64,000 nt of DNA from an uncultured Myxococcales bacterium (GTDB lineage: Bacteria; Myxococcota_A; UBA9042; DTJE01): positions 1 through 64,000 of the forward strand of contig CAIOFV010000043.1 of NCBI GenBank assembly GCA_903857665.1. Direction: 5' to 3'. Both the position numbers and the translations under genes were made by a program. This document shows positions 59,250 through 64,000 of the stretch, one piece after another. The notes below the pieces were generated by a model. The model made no database searches and had not been told where the DNA came from. It was given only the letters and a program-made list of their open reading frames with translations. Within the stretch, counting starts at the first letter, position 1. Every line of letters begins with the position of its first letter.

Positions 59250-60020
59250 GTGGATCACCTCTACCAGTTGTACGACGGCCCGATGTACGAATCTTGGGCC
59301 GACCTGGAACACCTCACCGTCGAGGAGGCCTTCCTGTTCGAGCGCCACCTGCTGGCGCGGGACCGCGCCGCCCCGCTGCTGGACGTGGGCACCGGGGGCG
59401 GGCGGTTCGTGTTCGAATTGTGGCAGCGCGGCTTCCGGGACCTGTGCGGGATCGACCTCAGCACGCGACTCCTGCAGGCGGCCCGCGACCGGGCCCACCG
59501 GGCGGGCGTGAACGGCGTACGATTCCTCGAGCGCAGCGCGACGGACCTCGGTTTCCCGGATGCCACCTTCGACACGGTCCTCGCCCTCCAGCAGGTCACG
59601 TCGTTCGTGGGCGGCCCCGCCGAGGCCGATCGCGCGGTCGGCGAATACCTCCGGGTGCTGAAGCCCGGGGGGCTGCTGTTCGCCAGCGTGCTGCAGTACG
59701 GGGGCCGCCGGTGGAACCCGCTGCTGTCGGCCGTCGTGCTGCCGGTGAAGCTGCTGAAACGGGAGCTCGGCGCGCTGGATCCGCGCTACCTGCCGTCATT
59801 GCGATTCCACCAGCGCTGGAACACGGAGTACCTGTGGTCGAAGCAGCCCTACCTGTACTGGTTCGCCCGGGACGAGTTCCAGGCCTTGATCCTGCGCCAC
59901 GGCTTCGAAATCCTTCAGGTGCAGACGTCGCGGTCGATCCGCGAGGGCCTGCCTGCGCCCCGGACCGGGGGCATGCTGTTCGTCGTGGCGCGCAAGCCCC
60001 TGGAAGGCCCGCGGCGTTGA
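59250..60020 (+). CDS. SAM-dependent methyltransferase
   Basis: The 256-residue protein has motif I LLDVGTGGGRFVFELWQ, the acidic loop GIDLSTRLLQAARDRA, FLERSATDLGFPDATFDTVL and VLKPGGLLFASVLQ, all standard for class I methyltransferases, with a long C-terminal segment. The GTG at 59250 has AGAGG upstream. It is the second methyltransferase in the locus and probably modifies a different position of the glycan. The substrate is unknown. Confidence 0.87.
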   Translation: MDHLYQLYDGPMYESWADLEHLTVEEAFLFERHLLARDRAAPLLDVGTGGGRFVFELWQRGFRDLCGIDLSTRLLQAARDRAHRAGVNGVRFLERSATDLGFPDATFDTVLALQQVTSFVGGPAEADRAVGEYLRVLKPGGLLFASVLQYGGRRWNPLLSAVVLPVKLLKRELGALDPRYLPSLRFHQRWNTEYLWSKQPYLYWFARDEFQALILRHGFEILQVQTSRSIREGLPAPRTGGMLFVVARKPLEGPRR

Positions 60021-60280
60021 GCCGGCCCGCCCGACCCGCCCGGCTGGTTGCACGCGACCGGTACGGTTGCTACCATCCCGCCATCGGGTTCGGCCCTGTC
60101 CCTGGACCCGTCGAGCGCACTGGCGCTTGCTCCTGCACCGATGTCGGCAAGTTCGGTTCCAGCGGGACGTGTGAACCAGATCCCTGGAACAGGCAGCCGT
60201 GACCTTCGGCCAGGGTTCCGGCGCGAGGATTCGGTGCGCGAGGGCATCCGGCGACCGCCGGACCCCCGGGGAGAGGCTGC
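60021..60280. other. 260-base non-coding gap with one weak hairpin
   Basis: No convincing gene is seen. GTTCCAG (60156-60162) and CTGGAAC (60184-60190) form a 7-bp inverted repeat about 21 bases apart, and GGGGAGAGG stands before the next ATG. No clear -35/-10 pair or JUMPstart-like element was found. Confidence 0.4.
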
Positions 60281-62818
60281 ATGAACCGGGTCGGCGACTC
60301 GCGTTGGGCCGAGATACTGCCGGTTGCGACCATCTACGTGCTCGTGACCACCCCGGCCCTCCTGCTGGGCGCCGCGTCCCCCGACCTGCGCAACCTGGTC
60401 GTCGCCGCCGCGCTGGCGGCCTCGGTCGCCACGGCCGTGCGAACCCTGCTGAAGACGCGGCATTTCCCGGTTCCGATCGAGGCGATCGGCCTGGCGGTCG
60501 CCGCGACCGTCACGCTGCTGCAGGCGCTCCCTGTCGGGCCCACGATCGCCGGCCTCCTCGGCGGCGCCTCGTTCGACCGTGCGACGGAAGGCCTGCGGGC
60601 GGTGGGCATCCCGGACGCGTGGTCGTTCGTGTCCAAGGAACCGGCGGCAACCTTGTCCGAGGGCATCCGCCTGTGGGCCTGGGCGCTGCTGCTGGGATCC
60701 TTCGCCGCGATCGGGGGCCGCCGCCCCTACCGCCGGGCGATCCTGGGCGCCGTGGCCCTGCAGGGCGTGCTGCAGGCCCTCGTCGGGCTGGTCGGCCTGG
60801 CATTCGACATCGACGTCCGGACCCTGTTCACCAGCAACCCCCTGCTGGTCAGCTCGGGCTTCCACGGCACCTTCCTCAACGACAACCACGCCGCCGGGTC
60901 GTTCAACCTCGCGGCATTCGCTTTCCTCGGGCTGGCCTTCGAAACCGAGGCACGGCAGCGCATCCTCTTCCTGGCCAGCGCCATCCTGATGGCGTTCTGC
61001 ACGCTGGCCGTCGGTTCCCGGGCGGGGGACCTGGTCCTCGTGCTGACGGTCGTCCTGTTCCTGGCATGGATGCGGTGGCTGATCCCGGAGCACGGCAGGC
61101 CGACCCGGGCACGGTCGGTCCAGATGCTCCTCGCCTTCGGGATCGTCGCGGCGGCCGTGCTGGCCTTCACCGCGATCGACCAGTTCGCGTTCCAGTACAC
61201 CAACGAGGAACACCTCGACGAGGCGGTGGCCGGGAAGACCAGCATCTGGGGCCCGACCCTCCACCTCGTCGAGGACCATCCGTGGGCCGGCGTCGGGCGC
61301 GGAGCCTTCCCGACCGCAGCCGCCGCCTACAACGACACCGATCCCTCCAGGACCTACGAATACGTCGAAAACGGGCCGCTCCAGGCGCTGGCCGACTGGG
61401 GCATCCCCGTCGGGGCGGCGGCGGTGCTGATCTTCCTGTTCCTGGGCGTCCGGTTGTTGCTGGCCGTTTCCGATCGAAGGTCCCTCCTTGCCGCGATGTT
61501 CGGCGTGGTCGCGGTCGCGCTGCAGAACCTGGCCGATTTCAGCATCGAGGTCCCCGGCGTCGCGCTGCCGGTCCTCGCGATCCTGGGGGCGGCCATCGGC
61601 CATCGCGCCCGGTTTCTCCGGAAGGGCGACCCGGCCCTCCGACGTGTGTCCGCCGGGACCGCGATCCTCACGACCTCCCTGTCACTGGTACTGATCGTGC
61701 CGCTGCTCTGGGCTGGCGGCCAGGCGCGCGATCGCGCGGGCGACCGCCTCCAGGAACTGTCCGTCCGGGTCACCACCGGCGAACCGGTCCCGGCCGACGA
61801 GGTCGAATCGCAGTTGGCGTCGGTGGTCCAGATGCACCCGCTGGACGCCCACTTCTACGACATCGGGGCCCGGCTGGCCCTCTTCCAGCACCGCTTCGAC
61901 CGCGCCGCCGCGCTGGCGGACGTCGCCCTCCTCCAGTTCCCCCTGTCCATTACCGCCGCCTTGGTGCGGGTGGAAACGGACAGGGCGCTGGGGCGTCCCG
62001 ACGCGGCCGCGCGCCGGCTGGCCGACCTGGTCGATGGCCGTGCCGACGCCGAGTTGGCGGTGTTCGGCCTGCTGCAGGCCGCCCGCTGGAACGCGCCAGA
62101 CGTAGTGCAAGGCCTGGGCCGGTCCATGCCGACGCTGAGCCGGTACATCGACACGCTGGTGAAGAACCGGAAGCGCCCGGACGCCATCAAGGTGCTGCGG
62201 GCCCGACTGGAGGTCGCGACCGACGACCGCGCAACGCTGCAGAAGATGGGGTGGCTCCTGCTGGACGATGGGCGGACGGCCGAAGCTGACGCGGTGGCCG
62301 TGCGCTCGCTGGCCGTGTATCCGGAGGACCCGGTCTCGTGGATGCTGATGGCCCAGGTCGCGTGGGCCAGGAGCCAGCACCAGGAGGCCGTGGCGCTGTT
62401 CCGGGAAGCGGCGCGGCTGTCGAAGGACCCCATCGACGCCGAGCTGGGCGCCCTGCGCAGCCTGATACTGCTGGGACATGACAAGGAATTCGACGACCTG
62501 GCAGACTCGCTGGAGGCCCGCGTCGGCAGGAGTGTCGGTGCACGGACGCAGTTGCTGGAACTGCTGGCGTCCCGCGAATCGCGAGCCGGCAGGGTATCGG
62601 AAGCGCTGGGCTACATGGATCAGGCCGAGCGGCTGAGGCCATGGGATGCGACCATCCCTTACGGGCGCGCGGTCATCCGGAAACAGGCCGGCGATCTCAG
62701 AGGGGCTCGGCACGAACTGCTTCGGGCCCTTGCGATGGACCCGGCCTATCACCCGGCCCGGGTGGAACTGGACGCGATGGACGCACCGGCACCGGTGGCG
62801 CCGCCGGCCGCGCCCTGA
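60281..62818 (+). CDS. O-antigen ligase/polymerase-type membrane protein with C-terminal TPR region
   Basis: The 845-residue protein has about 12-13 membrane helices (to about residue 485), with the large periplasmic loop GKTSIWGPTLHLVEDHPWAG and VGRGAFPTAAAAYNDTDPS, typical of WaaL/Wzy-like ligases, then FHGTFLNDNHAAGSFNL earlier. After residue 500 comes a helix-rich region of about 330 residues with TPR-like repeats (WMLMAQVAWARSQHQEAVAL, EALGYMDQAERLRPWDATIP). The ATG at 60281 follows GGGGAGAGG. It joins or polymerises the glycan outside the inner membrane. The TPR part may bind a partner. Confidence 0.88.
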   Translation: MNRVGDSRWAEILPVATIYVLVTTPALLLGAASPDLRNLVVAAALAASVATAVRTLLKTRHFPVPIEAIGLAVAATVTLLQALPVGPTIAGLLGGASFDRATEGLRAVGIPDAWSFVSKEPAATLSEGIRLWAWALLLGSFAAIGGRRPYRRAILGAVALQGVLQALVGLVGLAFDIDVRTLFTSNPLLVSSGFHGTFLNDNHAAGSFNLAAFAFLGLAFETEARQRILFLASAILMAFCTLAVGSRAGDLVLVLTVVLFLAWMRWLIPEHGRPTRARSVQMLLAFGIVAAAVLAFTAIDQFAFQYTNEEHLDEAVAGKTSIWGPTLHLVEDHPWAGVGRGAFPTAAAAYNDTDPSRTYEYVENGPLQALADWGIPVGAAAVLIFLFLGVRLLLAVSDRRSLLAAMFGVVAVALQNLADFSIEVPGVALPVLAILGAAIGHRARFLRKGDPALRRVSAGTAILTTSLSLVLIVPLLWAGGQARDRAGDRLQELSVRVTTGEPVPADEVESQLASVVQMHPLDAHFYDIGARLALFQHRFDRAAALADVALLQFPLSITAALVRVETDRALGRPDAAARRLADLVDGRADAELAVFGLLQAARWNAPDVVQGLGRSMPTLSRYIDTLVKNRKRPDAIKVLRARLEVATDDRATLQKMGWLLLDDGRTAEADAVAVRSLAVYPEDPVSWMLMAQVAWARSQHQEAVALFREAARLSKDPIDAELGALRSLILLGHDKEFDDLADSLEARVGRSVGARTQLLELLASRESRAGRVSEALGYMDQAERLRPWDATIPYGRAVIRKQAGDLRGARHELLRALAMDPAYHPARVELDAMDAPAPVAPPAAP

Positions 62819-64000
62819 CCGCGGGGGCTGCCTGGGGCGACATCCCTTCGATCCGCGCCAGTATCGCCAGCAGGAACCCGAACGCGGCAGCGGATGTGCT
62901 GGACACCAGGAACTCGCTGCCGATCATGGCGGCCATCATCACCACGACCAGGAAGGCGGCACCGGGATTCCGGCTCCGGACGCCCAGCCGGATCGACTTC
63001 CACAGCAGGGCCAGCAGCGCGATCTGCAGGAGCATCCCGAACGGGATGCCGTAGTACATCAGGGGACCCAGGAACCCGCTGTGCGACGATGCGCCGAAGG
63101 TCAGGAACGAGCCCTCCATCCCGCCCACGCCGACCAGCAGTTCCGAGGTGGTCAGGTTGCCGGTCGTCAGCCAGTCCAGCTGGTGCTGCCAAATATCGAC
63201 CCGCGCCTCGGCCGTGCCGGCCATGTGGCCACCGGTGAACGCCGTTTCGAACCGCTGCTCGATCTTCTCGACGACGCCGTAGGATTCCCATTCCGATTGT
63301 CCGAAACGCAGCGTCAACGTCACGATGCCCACGGCGGCCAGGGGGACCAGCAGCCGCCAGCGCGACCGCCAGGAACTGAAGACGCCAACGCCCACGAGCC
63401 CCACGCTCCAGGAAATCATTCCCGAGCGGGACTGCGAAAGCAGCGTCGCAAGAAAGGACGCGACGAACAGCATCGCACCGGAGAGCCGGCCCAGCAGGCG
63501 CCTGCCTCCCCCCCGGACGCCCATCAGGCCCAGCGTGGCGACCGCGACGACTGCGCCCAGCCCCCCCACTTCCCAGGGTCCCGAAAAGCCGCCGACGCTC
63601 CGACGGATGTGATCCGGCCAGGTGGACGGATAGGTCGTGTGGTTGAACAGGTCGTAGACGGCCGGCGTGTACCCGTCCGCGATCACGAGGCCGAATGCCG
63701 CCGTCATCGCGATGGCGAACGACGCGATGGCAAGACGCACCTGCGCCGGGGTGCGGACGTACGCCACCACCATCAGGATCGGGAGCAGGAACCGGAGGTC
63801 CGACGAGACGCTCATCACCGGCATCAGCCGCGAGAACGTCGGGTTCTTGACGATCAGGACCACCGCGCCGAGGGCGTGGGCCAGCATCGTCAGCAGCAGC
63901 AGCACCGCCGCGCTGCCGATCACGCCCGAATCAAGGCTCCTCCGGATGCGCGGGAGGTCCGCCGACATCAGGGCAAGGCAGGCGATCGTGTAGATGTCGC
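62697..64000 (-). CDS. Second O-antigen polymerase/ligase-like membrane protein (5' end beyond the window)
   Basis: The visible 434 or so residues have at least ten membrane helices, with LVIADGYTPAVYDLFNHTTY, a loop TGGHMAGTAEARVDIWQHQL as in WaaL/Wzy proteins, and VGVGGMEGSFLTFGASSHSG, a site seen in polymerases (GxxH). An ATG at 63968 could start it, but the frame stays open beyond it with a hydrophobic IYTIACLAL, so the true start is probably outside the window. The last 45 residues are Pro/Ala/Arg-rich and lie antisense to the end of the neighbouring ligase gene, a 122-base overlap. Confidence 0.78.
   Translation of the reverse strand, partial: DIYTIACLALMSADLPRIRRSLDSGVIGSAAVLLLLTMLAHALGAVVLIVKNPTFSRLMPVMSVSSDLRFLLPILMVVAYVRTPAQVRLAIASFAIAMTAAFGLVIADGYTPAVYDLFNHTTYPSTWPDHIRRSVGGFSGPWEVGGLGAVVAVATLGLMGVRGGGRRLLGRLSGAMLFVASFLATLLSQSRSGMISWSVGLVGVGVFSSWRSRWRLLVPLAAVGIVTLTLRFGQSEWESYGVVEKIEQRFETAFTGGHMAGTAEARVDIWQHQLDWLTTGNLTTSELLVGVGGMEGSFLTFGASSHSGFLGPLMYYGIPFGMLLQIALLALLWKSIRLGVRSRNPGAAFLVVVMMAAMIGSEFLVSSTSAAAFGFLLAILARIEGMSPQAAPAVRARPAAPPVPVRPSRPVPPGPGDRPGPSQGPEAVRAEPL

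Noticed and set aside
60048-60284. Possible 78-residue gene before the ligase
   Set aside because: It is low complexity with no ribosome site and runs into the ligase start. It is treated as intergenic.
1-64000. Mobile elements, attachment sites, CRISPR arrays, toxin-antitoxin or phage genes
   Set aside because: No transposase, integrase, terminal repeats, regular spacer array or phage structural genes were found on either strand.

Overview
This 64 kb window is very GC-rich and tightly packed. It looks like the chromosome of a diderm (Gram-negative type) bacterium. The evidence is a predicted outer-membrane barrel protein ending in Phe, several lipoproteins, two periplasmic parvulin-type chaperones and a large surface-polysaccharide locus. 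Lipoproteins with short repetitive DVPA linkers, a DUF4914 protein and duplicated M16 peptidases point towards a Myxococcota- or deltaproteobacteria-like lineage, but this is inference and no marker here settles the phylum. I saw no insertion sequence, prophage, CRISPR array or rRNA gene.

Layout. 0-0.7 kb: the start of tuf preceded by four tRNAs in the order Thr(TGT)-Tyr-Gly-Thr(GGT), behind a strong sigma70-like promoter, all on the minus strand. 0.8-2.3 kb: a MATE exporter. 2.3-9.2 kb: a complete minus-strand SUF iron-sulfur operon (Rrf2 regulator, sufC, sufB, sufD, Rieske ferredoxin, a SufS-SufU fusion, a two-domain SufT-like protein). 9.2-11.7 kb: a three-gene unit of membrane protein, Tat-exported aldo/keto reductase with a ferredoxin tail, and DUF6599 lipoprotein. 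11.8-13.8 kb: two parvulin/SurA-like foldases. 13.9-20.6 kb: DUF4914 protein, a formylglycine-enzyme-like lipoprotein, and mfd.

20.7-28.5 kb: a B12-binding radical SAM protein, then a four-gene overlapping operon (glycosyltransferase 2, a CofD/YvcK-like domain fused to a glycosyltransferase-like domain, HAD phosphatase, nucleotidyltransferase) divergent from a polytopic GT-C-like membrane protein. This is the most unusual group in the window. 28.5-39.1 kb: a long minus-strand series (TPP-II-like subtilase, RdgB, radical SAM activase-like protein, M19 dipeptidase, HD-GYP response regulator, ArsA-like ATPase, two M16 peptidases) with mostly overlapping or near-touching genes. 39.2-45.1 kb: a GH114-like protein coupled to a PilZ protein, an MFS transporter, an unknown single-pass membrane protein and the barrel protein.

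45.2-64 kb: a surface-glycan locus. It holds a Wzx-like flippase, a minus-strand unit of wecB, an 84-aa protein, a RuBisCO-like protein and an SGNH hydrolase, an ExoA-like glycosyltransferase, a DegT-type aminotransferase, a DUF3473-type polysaccharide deacetylase, two methyltransferases, two SDR epimerase/dehydratases, a GT-B glycosyltransferase, a sugar-nucleotide transferase, a GNAT-like acyltransferase, an O-antigen-ligase/TPR fusion, and a second polymerase/ligase-like gene that runs off the right edge. Together these could make, decorate, flip and polymerise an amino-sugar-containing glycan. Many neighbours overlap by ATGA or GTGA, and convergent pairs overlap at their 3' ends. Start codons were chosen by Shine-Dalgarno position and N-terminal family fit. 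Promoters are called by eye.
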